A DNA stretch of 64,000 nucleotides from Eucommia ulmoides. Its lineage: Eukaryota; Streptophyta; Magnoliopsida; Garryales; Eucommiaceae. The notes below the pieces were generated by a model. The model did not search any database. It was not told the origin of the DNA and saw only the letters and a program-made list of their open reading frames with translations. This document shows positions 12,290 to 24,894 of this stretch, piece after piece. The position numbers and the translations under genes were made by a program. How positions within the stretch are numbered: the stretch's first letter is position 1; each line of letters opens with the position of its first letter. The DNA lies in assembly GCA_016647705.1 (NCBI GenBank), contig CM028328.1, forward strand, positions 50,577,647 to 50,641,646. The letters are read 5' to 3'.

Positions 12290-14053
12290 GCAACTCCTTG
12301 CAGGCTTCTATAACTATAATAAACTCTACCACTGTTATAGATAATAAAATAACCCAAAGTAGACCTATGGGCATCCATATTGTAACGATCTAGTTTCCTT
12401 GGGCCGCCATTCGGTGTCACACCCCACGCCCGGGGCTATGTGTGACCTTAACTTGCTATTACCCAGCCAATAATAAATATATCTTAACTGTCAACTGACA
12501 TTTTTAAAATGTACTACAACAAAATTCAACTATACATATCCAACTTTTCTATAACATTACAAAAGTTTGAATCACTCATTACCAACAACTACCCTGACAG
12601 CCTCAAAAATCACGCCACTCTCTGACTTTATCTAACGCCAGTGCGGACCCATCTCTAATTGGAGTACCTGAGACAAAATATTTTATCGATGTACTGTCTT
12701 CACAATATAAAGACAATTTAGGGATCAAATACATTTATCATAATCTACTTTGTAGGCAACGCATTTTGTCCTACTCAGTCATTGTGAAATCGAAAGTACA
12801 AATTAAGATAAACTTTAAACTGAGGCTTACAGTGAATGAAATTCTACTTTGGATCACACTAGATAATACAGAAAAAATAACAAAAAACATAATAAAACAC
12901 AAAAACTGTTGAATTTGACTAAATTCGGTAAAAGTAAAAGTTTTGGGTCAACCTTTAATATGATTGTATTAAAGGATTGTATTAAAGGATGATTATCACC
13001 TTTAATATAAATAAAAATTAGTACAACCTCTTTAATAATAGGATATTTCACCAATTACCTTGAAACATTTACTCTCATCGGTTTTGTCTATTCCACACCA
13101 AAAAATCCTACCTAAATACTTGCTTAAAGTTCAAATATCCATAAAACCAATGATAAATACCATGATCAAGGCTTGGAAATTTCATGACAAATTCAAGCTA
13201 TACAAGGTAACAAAAGATTAGGACTCAGTTTCAAATCGACCAAACTGGAGTTGTCTTGACAAACCATCAAAGCCCATCCAACCAAGGGCCCAACCAAGCA
13301 TAATGACTCATAAAAATGAGAATTAAAATCCCAAAGTAATATTCCTAGAAGTTTCCTACAAAATATCTAAGCAAAGAATCAAATCACTTTAGGAAGTAAT
13401 AAACCGTTATCGAAAATAAACCAATTTAGTTTGCCACCTAAGTATGGAATTTAATTATCATTAAAGGCCCATCCCATCAATAATTAATTGCTTGGGATGA
13501 CATTTAAAGACTAGGTTCATGGCATGTGGATATTTTGAGCAAAATATCTCAAAGTAACTAAAGTACTTGAAATATAACTACTAGTTACAAGGCAAACTAA
13601 GTCGATTCGATCCAAAAGCAAATCAAACCTCATCACATCAAAGGTCACTATCAAGCATTAAATGCAAAGTGAAATCTCAAGACTAAATTCAAAGAACCTT
13701 GGAAGCATTAATGGCAATCAAACCAAAATAGCAAAACTAATCGGTACTCAACCACCAAATCGAACCGAATATGTCACTTCAAGCCATTAATGACCCTATG
13801 TTCAACCAATCATATCCAAGGAAGGGTAATGATGACCAATTATTACCAATCATTAATAATGATTGCCAATCATTACCCAAAGGGATTTAATGATTTGGTA
13901 ATCATTACCAAATCTTTAAAGATCTTACAAAATCTTCCAAATTCGTCCAAACCAAAGAAAGATCAAAGCAAGAAGAGAGAACCCCTAAGACAAACAACCC
14001 TTAAGGAGTAGGCTGAGATACCCTGCACATTGCCCAATGCGTAGGGTGCCCAG

Positions 14054-14071
14054 CCTATAAATATAGAGGCC
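14054..14071 (+). promoter_or_regulatory. Putative TATA box of the Ogre/Tat-like LTR
   Basis: CCTATAAATATAGAGGCC is a strong TATA consensus. It is followed about 40 bp downstream by a T-rich and CT-rich leader (14078-14115), the layout of an LTR U3/R junction. No experimental support. Confidence 0.45.
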
Positions 14072-14774
14072 TGTTTCATTTTTTTTGGGCTTGGAAACCA
14101 TTCTTTCTCTCTCTAGGTTCGAGTAAAACTCTCAGGTTTTTGGGTTTCCAAGAATTCCTCTTCAATAACACCTTGAAATTCTGTTGAAATTCTGCCTCGG
14201 AGGAAGTTCTTAAAGGAAGAATTTGAGGATTTGACGGCAACCGATTAACGACAACCAAAGAAGATCAAGGAAGGTAATCACTTAGTGAAGACTACTTCCC
14301 CTAAGTAGGTATGTATTCTTGAAACACCATTTAATTTTGGTTTAAATATGTATATCTTGCTTGTATATATCATGTTCATATAGCACTTACACATATATAT
14401 CATATACTTACATACACAAACAACAATGAAAGCAAAAGACATAAAAAAAAAAAAAAATGTCAAAAAACATCACAACGAGTACAAAATCATCAAACCATAC
14501 AAAAAAATGGTTCAAAAACATCGAGAACATCAAGAACACTGAGAACATATGAGGACTAAAAACACCTGAGAATATGTTAAGAACATTTAAGGGTTCTATA
14601 CAAAACATCTATCACGCCATGAGTTGTGCATAGTCTCTGTGATTCTCTCATGAACATATCAAACGAACTCTTACTAACTGTTAATACAACCATATACTGT
14701 TAATAATCAAATTTACTTTATGCTAAACGTCAAGATCACAACCTGTCACTAAGTCTTCAGGCTAGTGGACTGGC

Positions 14775-14778
<4 letters not shown>

Positions 14779-14811
<33 letters not shown>
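14779..14811. repeat. (TA)n microsatellite
   Basis: Uninterrupted alternating T and A for about 33 bases. Confidence 0.95.
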
Positions 14812-15129
14812 TACACCGACAGACCCATATGGCTAAAAATTCCGGATAAAGGGAGGACCTCTATTCATTCGAGGATATGTGTGACCTTCTTTAGAAACCT
14901 TCCCGTTTTTCTTTGTTACAAGTAGAACTGGCATATATGGATATGGTATTTTATTTTCTTTTCAACTAAAAGATGACATACTAACACTAATTTCACTAAA
15001 ACAAACGAATTTGATTGTAGTATTCTTGACAAAATCAATGATGTTATTCACAAACGATTATCTTATTCATGCTTTGTTTAATAACTAAAATGAAATAAAA
15101 AACAATTTTAGCTTACATAACAAACTACA

Positions 15130-15410
15130 TGATGACTTGATTCTCATTTATCTGAGATACGTAGGCAACACATGTATGGGTTCGGTCACATATCTAAATA
15201 ATTTAATCTTAGTTACCTGCTGGAACTACATGTCGACCCGATTCCCTGTGTTTATCAGGATACGTAGGCAACCTTTATAAGGTTTGGTCTTTAAAACATA
15301 CAAAAACATTTCATTTCATATCATTTTGTATGTTTGAAACTACATGTCGACCTGATTCCCTATAAAAATAGGGATATGTAGGAAGCCTTTATAAGGTTTG
15401 GTCATTTATA
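15130..15410 (+). repeat. Threefold imperfect tandem repeat around GATACGTAGGCAACC
   Basis: Three successive units of roughly 110 bp each contain ACTACATG, a GATTC string, a GGATAYGTAGG phrase and GGTTYGGTC. They start near 15125, 15225 and 15340. They differ by substitutions and small indels and lie just before the LTR end of the Ogre/Tat-like fragment. Confidence 0.75.
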
Positions 15411-15784
15411 TTTCTATCTATTATATACTGCTATTGGGTTGTCGCTGCTTAGAATAATAGAGTATTTATTGTTTTTCATCATATCAAAAATGCATAAAAG
15501 AGGTAAAAACTTTTTTTTTTTTTAAAAAAAAGGGAATTATTTTGTTAAGTAAACCAAGGAAAATTACTTGGGTGTTGTTTGACAGTGAATATTCATTTAT
15601 ACAGAGGTACCATCTTCGGATAGGTGTCATGGGGTGTATCAAACCTTTCCCCGAGCATAACCAACCCCTGAACATAAAGAAAATCTCATGTACAACACCT
15701 TACAAGTCAAAACACGAGCCATTTTCAAAATTAAAAATGAATTTCTAAAACTCCCGGTGACCTAGCATACCATTTAACCCATGC

Positions 15785-15800
15785 TAGATGGTGACTCCTT
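15785..15800 (+). other. Possible primer-binding site of the Ogre/Tat-like fragment
   Basis: GATGGTGACTCCTTTT resembles the TGGCGACTCCGCTGGGGA type of site but loses identity after the first ten bases. It lies about where an LTR would end. Confidence 0.35.
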
Positions 15801-17404
15801 TTTAAACATAAAATTATGGCCCAAGAAGTTTTTCAAAATTGACGCCTTGAAAAGCCCTTGAAAAATCATTTCCAAAATAAACGGATTTTGAGGATTTAGA
15901 GAAGGAGGAATGAAACTTGTTTCCTCTTTTTCTCGATTTCTACTTCCTCTGCTATCAAAAATCTTGATGCGTCATACTTTTTAAAACAGAATATAACCAC
16001 AGTGATATTTTTAAAAACAGAATATAACCGCACTGAACAGTAACAAAATTCACAAATATAATCAAGATAGAGCAACTGAAAATAAATCAATCAATCAAAT
16101 CACTTTTATATAGTAAAATACCAAAAACATACTTCTCTACTAGCCATAGGATCGTTTCACCTTATGATCGGGAGTTATAACGGTACTGTAACCTGTACAA
16201 CTGTGCAGCCTAAGGTTTTCATCAGTATCAGGGCCATTTAATATCTCCAACGGTAGAAGCCAATACGTAGTATAAACCACTATATCATGATGATAATCAT
16301 CGTCGCCGTCAACAACAACAACAATAAAAACAACAATGTATATCAACCACTTGCTGGACTTTCCTTCCCGTTAAGTCACAATACAATATCTTACAGGACA
16401 TGTTCTCCTGTTAGGACCAACACATCCCATATGACATGCCTTCTTATAAAGACCACACTATAGCATAGTAGTATAATAATAAAAATTATTTTTCACATTT
16501 AACCATTTACTTGATCCATTTAACATTATAAAATAATCAATTTTAATAACCTTTTATTTTCATGTCTTAGTACAAAAATATAATTTAGCAATTTACATAG
16601 AAGACAATATACTCACCTAAAAAATTACGCTGTTTAATAGGCTATCATCGAAATAATGTCGTAGTTGGCATCGTCTATGAACCCAACAATGATAGGGCCT
16701 AAACTAATAATTTATCTAAATAAATATAATATGCCATGAAATGCGTGCAATTGTACAAACAAAAATACTATAACTACAATTATAAAATTTATCAATTAAT
16801 AATTTAGTTTACGGAAAAATATTAACTAACTATTAATAAAATCTACTAGTCAAAATACTAGTAACATTATTCTAATTAAATTTATAATATACTTGTCTAA
16901 ATTAAATTATTCACAAATTAGTTATATCTATATATAAATATAAATCCACTATATTTCCCAGACCTACACACATATATATATATATCCACATTTATACATA
17001 TTATCTAAATATATACTCGTTAAACCTAGCTACCTATATAAATGCGTATTGTAACAATTACATATATATATATATATATATATATAAATATAGCTTACAT
17101 GAGAAAGTTGGAGAGAAACCAATTAAGAGAGTGCAAAGGGAGAGAATGCAGAGGAGAGATAAAAAAAAATGTGGATAAAACTATATTTGTTTTTAAAATA
17201 ATAAGATAGGCCCAAAACTTTTAAAAATCAAAATTAAAATTAACATTTAACCCTCAAAGTTTTTAAAACCAAATTTTTAAAAACCAAAGTAATCCCTATG
17301 AATTTTAAAGTAAAACTTAAATACCACAATATACCATATTATTTTCTAAATGTTTTAAAATGTAATTAAAAAAATATGCACATGGAAGAAAATTGAATTT
17401 TACA

Positions 17405-17721
17405 ATCCCTCCCCCCTAAAACAAATTTCGTCCCGAAATTTAATTACCTTAAACGAATAAGTGTAGATATTTAATTCTCATCCCTTCTTCTCTTTCCCAC
17501 ATCTTCTCTTCTATGGAGCAACTGCGCCAAAGCATTTTGCCAATGAAATAATTTTCGTTCACAGTACTTGATCTTTATGATCTAGAATTTGCACTACCTA
17601 GGACTCAAAACTAACGTTCCAAACCGACCTCACAACTCAATGGCATATCTTATAGTCCACTACTGACACGACACTAATAACAAGTTTACAAAACCTATAA
17701 CCTAAGATCTGATACCAAAAT
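17405..17721 (-). pseudogene. Internally deleted chromovirus: PBS, chromodomain tail and PPT only
   Basis: On minus, the 317 bp interval starts with a TTTTGGTATCAGATC primer-binding site (near 17707-17721). It then has a short coding relic whose wording (FIGKMLWRS, SIEEKMWERE) matches the end of a Tekay-type integrase chromodomain, and it ends in a TTTTAGGGGGGAGGGA polypurine tract beside the LTR. Essentially all of gag and pol has been deleted. Confidence 0.7.
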
Positions 17722-18354
17722 TGTAATGACCCAGTTTTTCAGGGTCGCCACTTGATTTCTCCCAAAGAGAATTATACTAAAAGTCTACGATAAATATTTT
17801 CACTCCCTAATTTGATAAAGTTTACAATAGTGAATAACAAATACAATTATTACAAATTATTTTGAAATTCAAACATAATTTCAGCGCGAATGCGTTTTTC
17901 ATCTACCCTGCAACAAATATTGTGGGTTGTGAACCAAAACTCAGTAAAATTTTAATTCCTTTAGTATGTGTATCTAATCAATCCAATGTGTTGCTAGGAA
18001 TACTGCTATTTTTGAAAAAAAAATGATAAAGTATATTTATTAAAAAAATGTTAATTAATTTGGAACTTTTTAAAACAAAAAGAACGGGAATATTATATAA
18101 CACTTATTTCCTTATCATTTTAATTATATTTGAGTTTGACCATAAAAGGTATAGTCGAAATACTATTTTCGATTAAGGTAATCTTATTATTTAACAATAT
18201 TTAATAGAAAACTTAGCGTATAGTGTTTCGTGTTTAAATATATGGCAGTTAAGTATTATTTTGTTAAAACATATGGGAGCAAAATGTAATTCTCCCCATG
18301 GTTAATTATCTCAAGTGGCAAATTAAACAATAGTTTAATTTAATAGTTAATTAG
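17722..18354 (-). mobile_element. 5' LTR (part) of the deleted chromovirus, cut by a Copia-like insertion
   Basis: The plus strand starts TGTAATGACCCAG at 17722 and shows the chromovirus LTR tail (GAATTATACTAAAAGTC, then the AACCAAAACTCAGTA block near 17935). The copy continues to the target-site duplication at 18350-18354 and presumably resumes after 25946. Its end differs from the end of the LTR at 12415, so the two are not a simple LTR pair. Confidence 0.55.
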
Positions 18355-19256
18355 TGTTGAAATTGATGGGAAAAAGAAACTAGAGAAGAAATAAATGAAA
18401 TAAAATGGATAAATATTATATATTGAGAATGATTTTAATGGACTACATTGTTACATATGAAGAAATAAATGAAATTAAATGGAGAAATATTATATATTGA
18501 TAAGGATTTTAATGGATTACATTGTTACATATGTTCTTACACATATTATCACATCTAAACAACCATATGTATATAACAAAGTGGGTGGTAGTGCATTGAT
18601 GATCTTTAGTGGTTGAGAAGGTGGTGTATTAATGAGGTGGTTGAACATTAAATGCAAATCTTGGACTTAGGTAGTATATTGGATTTCACCTTGAGTTTGA
18701 AAAGTTGAGTGTTAGGAAGTCGCGAAGTCGAACATTGCCACGGCACAAAGGGCAGTTGTTGGAGGAATATTACGTCGCTACTTTCACCGCAAGTGTACGA
18801 GTCAAGTTTTAGTATAGATGGGAAGGAGTAGGAGTTGTCGTATACACAGGAATTGATTGAGATTATTATCGAGTACCGCGATTGTCATAACCTAAGTTTA
18901 TTTAGGCGACATAAATTGAGTTTATAATTAATTAAAACTAATACTAAGTTAATTAAACTAACTATACTAATATTAAATTGAGATGTTTAGGGAAAAGATT
19001 TCCTAGGGATTAACTTCGGTTACAAAAACATGTTTAGCCTCATTTAGTTTACAATAACGGCGTTCAACCTATCCAACAATCTCTGTATCATAAACTCACT
19101 CGTCACCTCTCATGAGTGTAAGACGAGTGAATATGAGATTTCGCGTCAACGAAGAAATCCCCCTCAACATCTTAACGACACTAGGTCACATGAGTCTTGC
19201 CCCAACATCATTGATTGCACATTTTCTAACTTTCTCCCTGGTTATTAGATCGTCAT

Positions 19257-21382
19257 TATTGGCCCAGTGGAATACCCAAGAGGGAGGGTGAATTGGGTAA
19301 TTAAAAATTATATCAGAATAATACTTTAATAAATCAAATAATTAATTTCAATCCTAAATTAATTATTATCTTTATATCACAACGGCATTATATAATCAAC
19401 TAGGTGCACACTAAACAGCAAAAATAAATAAATTAAATATTGTAGCATACCAAAGATTTATACTGGTTCACCAAGTTACTCTTGGCTAATCTAGTCCCCC
19501 GAGCCCCACGGAGAGTCGCACCCACTAATACTCAAGATCCCTTTAAACAGATAGGAGCCAAACTCTTACACCGATTCTTTTACAGGCTCATAATCAACCT
19601 TTACAATATCTTTTTCCCATGCTAAGGAATAACCTCTACTTTTTACAAGTTAAAGAATAACTTAATTCTTTTTAACACTAAGGCCAAAGAATCAAAACCT
19701 TACCAATCACTCCAAATATCCTTTCACCCAGTAAGGATTGAACCGTTACAAATTTCACTCAAAAACACAATTCTATCCAGGAAGAATCACTACCTCAATC
19801 TCTTTACAGAAAGAGACTGAAAATCAACTACCCCTGATTAAATACCCCCAACAGTATTTAACCCGTCACACTACTCACCAATACAAATTGATAAGCAGAA
19901 AATCTCACTTGGAGCTTCTACCACCCCTGATAAATTAAAACTCGATTAATATCTCAAATTTAGTGATAGAAAAGTATGAGATTAAAAATCTGATTTTAAA
20001 CAAAATATGGGTAGCAAATAATTTAGCACGTAATCAAATTCAAGAAATTGTTTATAAAATATTTTCTTAAACAAAGAATCAAAAACAATTTCTAATGATC
20101 AATTTCCAAATTAAAACAAGTAATGCACAAATAGAAAATAATTGAAAAGATCTCACCCGGAATCCACAGAAAAAATAAATAGTACGATGTTACTTTAGAT
20201 CAGGTAGCAACAAAGATTAATAGCAATTGATTCTCAAGATCGCCTCTTAGAATAACTCACACAATATCTCAGAATGATAACTCTTAGAACAACTCAATAT
20301 GATCTTAACTCTTTTTGCTCACTTCTCTTGATTAATTGTTTCACTGCTTAATGATATATGAAAAACGCAGGTCTGTATATATGGGATATAAATCAGTTCT
20401 CTAACGGCTAGTTCCCATGTATCATGACACTTAAATACTCTCTTAGACCCCGTATATCATTATGACTTCATTTTGGTTCAATTCACTTAATTATAGCTTT
20501 TAAAACTTTTAATTAAGTCCTCCAAACATTTCTCAATCTCAATTAGAATAGAATAGAAACAATTTCATGTACCAAATTGAGAAATATTAAAACTTAATGA
20601 ACCAACTTAATAGGATTTAAATAATAGATAAAGCATATCTTAAATATCAATAAATCCCTTAAATCTCTCTCAAATCCCAACAAAAAACAACTACTTTTAG
20701 ATATGATTTCGGAATGCACAGAATCCTGAAACAGCGTCTTCAGTCGACCAACCAGTCAATTGCTAGATTCAGGATCAAAGATGTTGCGTTCATCAGTCGA
20801 CCTATCTATCGACTTTGAGATTCAGAGAGTTTGATTTACCTTCATCGATCGACCTACTTGTCAACTTAAAGATACAGGAAGTTCTACTTCTCTTCACCGG
20901 TCGACCTTCTTGTCAACTTAGAGATACAAAGAGTTCATGCTACTTTGTTTGGTCGACTGACAGGTCGACTTATATATGTTGGATCTCTTTTCTAAACTCA
21001 TTTTTAACTCATTCTCTTTTACGTTTTCGCCCCTTTAATAATTTTCTTTTCTAAATAAGCTCTATTAATTTCTTAAATTCCATTTTAGTCAATTATAAAT
21101 ATTTCTTTTTAAATACACATAGGAGCAAATAATTTCATCTTATTAAAACACACAAAAATAATAAAAACTTTTTGTGCCGTGTGTGTATTCCTAATTGGGA
21201 TATTAAGAGTTGTTGTTTTCCCTAATTTCTTCATCATCTTTGACATCATCATTTAGCATCCATTTATAAATTTGTCATTGCATCTTCATCACAAGAACTT
21301 AATTAACTGAAACACTTGAACAAACCATTAGTTCCATCAAAACATCAACACTTAATTATTCATCAAAATCTTAGAATCAACA
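19257..21382 (-). mobile_element. Family-S solo LTR (2.1 kb) inside the 3' LTR of copy A2
   Basis: It starts TATTGGCCCAGTGGAATACC on plus (the terminal TG has mutated to TA) and ends TTAGAATCAACA. Length is 2126 bp, with a perfect GTCAT target-site duplication (19252-19256 and 21383-21387). It is homologous in opposite orientation to 42757-44857. The sense-strand end phrase ACCCAATTCACCCTCCCTC is a common ending of large Copia (SIRE/Maximus-like) LTRs; the superfamily assignment is inference. A GTCGACC-containing repeat cluster lies at 20740-20985. Confidence 0.9.
20740..20985. repeat. Tandem repeat of about 60 bp with paired GTCGACC motifs
   Basis: Four diverged units each contain two GTCGAC-like motifs about 10 bp apart followed by AGATACAG or a variant. 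The same array occurs in the other family-S copy at 43187-43420. Confidence 0.85.
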
Positions 21383-22623
21383 GTCATGTTATGTTTACCC
21401 TAGTCTAAATTAGGGGTTGCCTCTCCCGAATGTCAAACCCCGTATTCTTTATATATCTAAACTAGGATATAATCAAAGAATAAAGGTAAACACAATCGAA
21501 ATAGTGAAGAACAACCATTAACAAAACACAACTCAAACAAACAACAATTTCATAAAATATATTAATCCCTAAACAAAATCCGTTTAGCTTATGGTCATAA
21601 CCATTTATACAATGAAAACCGAGCTAAACATGGTCAACAATCTACCAAAGTTAAGAAAATAAAGAGAGAAATGGAAAAACTTAGCCGTAGTCTGAAGATT
21701 TGTCGCTAAAACCGTCAAACGATTGCTTCTCCTTCTTTGCAACATGTTCTTCTCATTCGGAATTGGTTGAGCATACCCCAAAACACTCTCAAAATATTAG
21801 GAACCCTAAGGGGTCTCCTATGGCCGAGGGTTAGAGAAGGAGAAAAAAGAGAGGCTTAAATAGGAAGCAAAATATCTAAAAAAAAAAAAATCTAATAGCT
21901 GTGCAGAGTGACTGCTGCGATTGTGGGTATGTCGGTTAAGTCACGGCCTCGGCGGTGGACTCGACGGTGGGATCAGGGACCTTGCTGTTGTTTCACTGCC
22001 TCGGCGGTAGGCTTCTAGCAATTTTAGGCCTTCTCTACATATTAACCGCCACAGCGGTGGGCTGTATTTCAGAATCTTGCCTTCATGCTTGCTTTCCCAC
22101 CATTCTTCCATTGTTCTTAATTCGATTTGATTGTCTATGATTTGTTTTTATGCCTTTTCACCCCCACACACCTGATTTATACAAAAAATACATAAAAACA
22201 TATTAAAACGTAATAAACATACTTGAAAGCTAACAAGTTCAATTCGGAAATAGATAGGTATATTACCCCTATCAAATACCCCCAAACTTGGAATTTTGTT
22301 AGTCCTCGAGCAAAACACCCACACAATACAAGAAAAGATAACAACTAATTACGAAATTTAAAAATTAAAAATGAAAAACACTAAAAACAATAATGTACAA
22401 GTTTTAATTATCATCTACCGACCAAATAATTTTTCCCTCATCGGCCCCCAATTCTATCAAGTTTAAGAATAAATCACACCATGTGGTGTTCTAGAATTTT
22501 AACATTCGATGATAGTAAGTGCCATTCTAACTCTTGTTAAAGTGTGTGTGATAAAACTCAAATATAGAACTATCTATTGATTAGATGGGATTATCCCTCA
22601 ATAAAATTCATGACTAAAACCTT

Positions 22624-23298
22624 TTAGGTATAAGTGAGCCACATCAGATCCTCGTAGATATGATTGTCTAGGATCGATGGTCCCAAGGTCCTTCCTCTCG
22701 TTTCCAGTTCCTCCTGGTGGCTTTCATATTTGGATGCGTCTTGTTCATCTCTCAGTGCCACCGTCTCTGACTCAACCTCAATTAAACAGATTAGCTGACC
22801 AATTTGCATCTAAAGAGACATTACAGACGCATCGATTTCGGTGCAGGTTGTCTCAATTGTGTCAAGACGAACCTCGTGCTCATTGATTCGGTCATTCGTT
22901 TCCCTCCAAAACACTTGAGTTTCCCCAATAAAATCAGCAAATATTTCCTCCAAGGCGGGATAAGACTCAATATATTTCCTCGGCGTGTCAATCCATGGCG
23001 CCGTAGCGGTGAAAGTATCCCCCAAGCTTTGATAACTTGGTGAATAATTCCAATACTGAAAATCAAACTCGGCCATGTCTTCCAACAACCGATAGGCTTC
23101 ATCCACAGATAATTGGTCGAAAGAGGTGGTACTGTTTCCTCTTTCAACCCAATTTCTGGCTGTGGCTAATAACCCATCGAGAAAATTCAGTAGTTGACAC
23201 TTCCTCAAGAAATAATGGTTTGGAAACCAGAGTAGTAATTCCTTGTAACGATCCCAAGCACTATAAAATGGCTTGGAATCCCGTTGAAAGAAACGCAA
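22624..23298 (-). pseudogene. gag of the family-A element (Athila/Tat type)
   Basis: A single minus-strand frame runs 23298 to 22624 and is broken by one in-frame TAG at 22810-22812. The first 162 codons start from the Met at 23296-23298. They contain FYSAWDRYKELLLWFPNH and LLNFLDGL, the retrotransposon gag core, then VDEAYRLLEDMAEFDFQYW, the usual region after the core. Past the stop, MQIGQLICLIEVESE corresponds to the well-known gag segment before the zinc-knuckle linker. The N-terminal half of a full gag is missing and no protease, RT or integrase follows. The protein would form virus-like particles if it were intact. Confidence 0.85.
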
Positions 23299-23469
23299 GA
23301 GTACCTATTGATCTAACATCTTTAAGCACCCTACAGGAAAACAAAAACAAAACTACAAAATGAAAATTATAAACACTAAAAAAATGCCTAAATTAAAATC
23401 AAGTTATTTACTCACAATATCAACAACAATCTAAAACACAATTCCCCTGCAATAGTGCCAAAAACTTGG

Positions 23470-24848
23470 TGCGGAATATTACGTCTCTACTTTTACCGCA
23501 AGTTTACGGGTCAAGTTTTAGTATAGATGGGAAGTAGTAGGGGTTGTCGTATCCACAGGAATTGGTTGAGATTATTATCGAGTACCGCGATTGTCATAAC
23601 CTAACTTTATTTAGGTGATATAAATTGAGTTTATAATTAATTAATACTAATACTAAGTTAATTTAACTAACTATACTAATATTAAATTGAGATGTTTAGG
23701 GAAAATATTGCCTAATGATCAACTTCAGTTACAAAAATGTGTTTGGTCTCATTTAGTTTACAATAACGGCGTTCAACCTATCTGACAATCTTTGTATCGT
23801 AAACTCACTCGTCACCTCTCCCGAGTGTAAGACGAGTGAATATGCGACTTCACGTCAACAAAGAATTCTCCCTCAACGTCTTAACGACACTAGGTCACAT
23901 GAGTCTTGCTCTAACGTCATTGATTGCACACTTTCTAACTCCCTCTCGGGTTATTAGATCATCGCGTTGTGTTTATCCTAATTCGAATTCGGGATTACCT
24001 CTACTAAGTGTCAAATCTCGTATTCTCTATATATCTAAACTAGCATATAATCAAAGAATAATGGTAAACACAATCGAAATAGCGAAGAACAACCATTAAT
24101 GAAACACAACTCAAACAAACAACGATTTCATAAAATATATTAATCCTTAAACAAAATCCGTTTAGCTCATGGTCATAACTATTTATATAATGAAAACCAA
24201 GCTAAACATGCTCAACAACCTACCGAAGTTAAGAAAATAAAGAGAGAAACGGAAGAAATTAGCCGTAGTCCGAAGATTTGCCGCTAAAACCGTCCAATAA
24301 TCGATTCTCCTTCTTTGCAATGTGTTCTTCTCCTTTGGGATTAGTTGAGTACACTTCAAAACACTCTCAAAATATTAGGAACTCTAAGGGGTCTCCTATA
24401 GCCTGGGGTTAGAGAATGAGAGATGAGAGAAGCTTAAATAGAGAGCAAAATATCTAAAAAAAAATATCTAACAGCTGTGTAGAGTGATCGCCGCGGTGGT
24501 GGGTATGTCGGTTAAGTCACGGCCTCGGCGGTGGACTCGGTGGTGGGATCAGGGACCTTGCTGTTTTTTCACCGCCTCGGCGGTGGGCTTCCAACAGTTT
24601 TAGGCCCTCTCTGCATATTGACCGCCACAACGGTGGTCTGGACACCGCGGCGGTGGACTATATTTCATAGTTTTGCCTTCATGCTTGTTTTTCTACCATT
24701 CTTGATCTGATTTGATCGTTTATGATCCGTTTTTATGCCTTTTCACCTTATACACCTGATTTATACAAAAAATAAATTAAAACGTAATAAACATATTCGA
24801 AAACTAACAAGTTCGGTTCAAAAATATATAGGTAAATTACACCTATCA
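23470..24848 (-). mobile_element. 5' LTR of family-A copy A2
   Basis: It runs TGCGGAATATTACG to TACACCTATCA on plus. It is the cleanest family-A LTR in the window next to a PBS, and it defines the family boundaries. GC-rich inverted motifs (CCGCCTCGGCGG, CCGCGGCGGTG) lie at 24488-24650. Confidence 0.9.
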
Positions 24849-24894
24849 GTAGTGATCTTAAAAACCTCGGGATAAAGATGTCATGAAATTGGAC

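Larger units (their letters stand above)
10414..12414 (-). pseudogene. RNase H and C-terminal pol end of a Copia element, split by a solo LTR
   Basis: Two minus-strand pieces flank the solo LTR at 10721-12289. The upstream piece (12414-12295) has an RSTLGYF block and an EACKEL block. The downstream piece (10715-10430) continues at the same codon with a KKFLIELGL block, the SKHIDVRY(Y)WIR block and an IHKDDNGVDM block, all typical of the Copia RNase H C-terminus. Stop codons and substitutions make it non-functional. It is cut off at 12414 by the start of another LTR, and RT, integrase and gag are not seen. Confidence 0.85.
12745..15965 (+). mobile_element. Plus-strand Ogre/Tat-like LTR fragment with leader
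   Basis: This block interrupts the family-C LTR, and its exact edges are uncertain by tens of bases. Support for a plus-strand Tat/Ogre identity: a TATA box at 14054; three copies of the GATACGTAGGCAAC phrase common near the 3' end of Tat/Ogre LTRs (15150-15410); a GGTGTCATGGGGTGTATC to TTTCCCC block (15620-15660); and a TGGTGACTCC string at 15790 resembling their tRNA primer-binding site. No gag or pol follows. The assignment is by remembered signature phrases only. Confidence 0.5.
12415..17404 (-). mobile_element. LTR of a family-C chromovirus, disrupted by an Ogre/Tat-like insert
   Basis: The plus strand begins TGTCACACCCCACGCC at 12415 (LTR 3' end in minus sense) and closes with GAATTTTACA at 17404 (LTR 5' end), beside a C-rich tract that reads as a polypurine tract on minus. 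Sequence near 12415-12740 matches the LTR starting at 35225. Sequence at 15966-17404 matches the remainder of that LTR, including the CATAGGATCGTTTCACC block (16145) and the AGGACATGTTCTCC block (16397). About 3.2 kb of foreign DNA lies between them. The LTR truncates the Copia pol at 12414. Confidence 0.7.
18760..24848 (-). mobile_element. Family-A Gypsy element with gag only (copy A2)
   Basis: The 5' LTR is at 23470-24848 (1379 bp). The 3' LTR is at 18760-22274, interrupted by a 2.1 kb solo LTR. The internal region is only 1195 bp. On minus, a TTTTTGGCACTATTG PBS adjoins the 5' LTR, a gag-like frame follows, and the sequence GTTTGGGGGTATT abuts the 3' LTR as a PPT. The flanking duplication is GTTGT (18755-18759) against GTAGT (24849-24853), one mismatch. 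The gag wording and PBS place it with Athila/Tat-type elements. It fits the published description of gag-only terminal-repeat elements (TR-GAG). Confidence 0.88.

Noticed and set aside
12745..15965. A host gene promoter, because of the good TATA box at 14054
   Set aside because: The downstream sequence has no open frame and shows Tat/Ogre LTR phrases, so an LTR promoter is more likely.
22677..23363. Plus-strand frames of 69, 79 and 108 codons
   Set aside because: They overlap the minus-strand gag frame, which has clear family motifs; these are antisense shadows.
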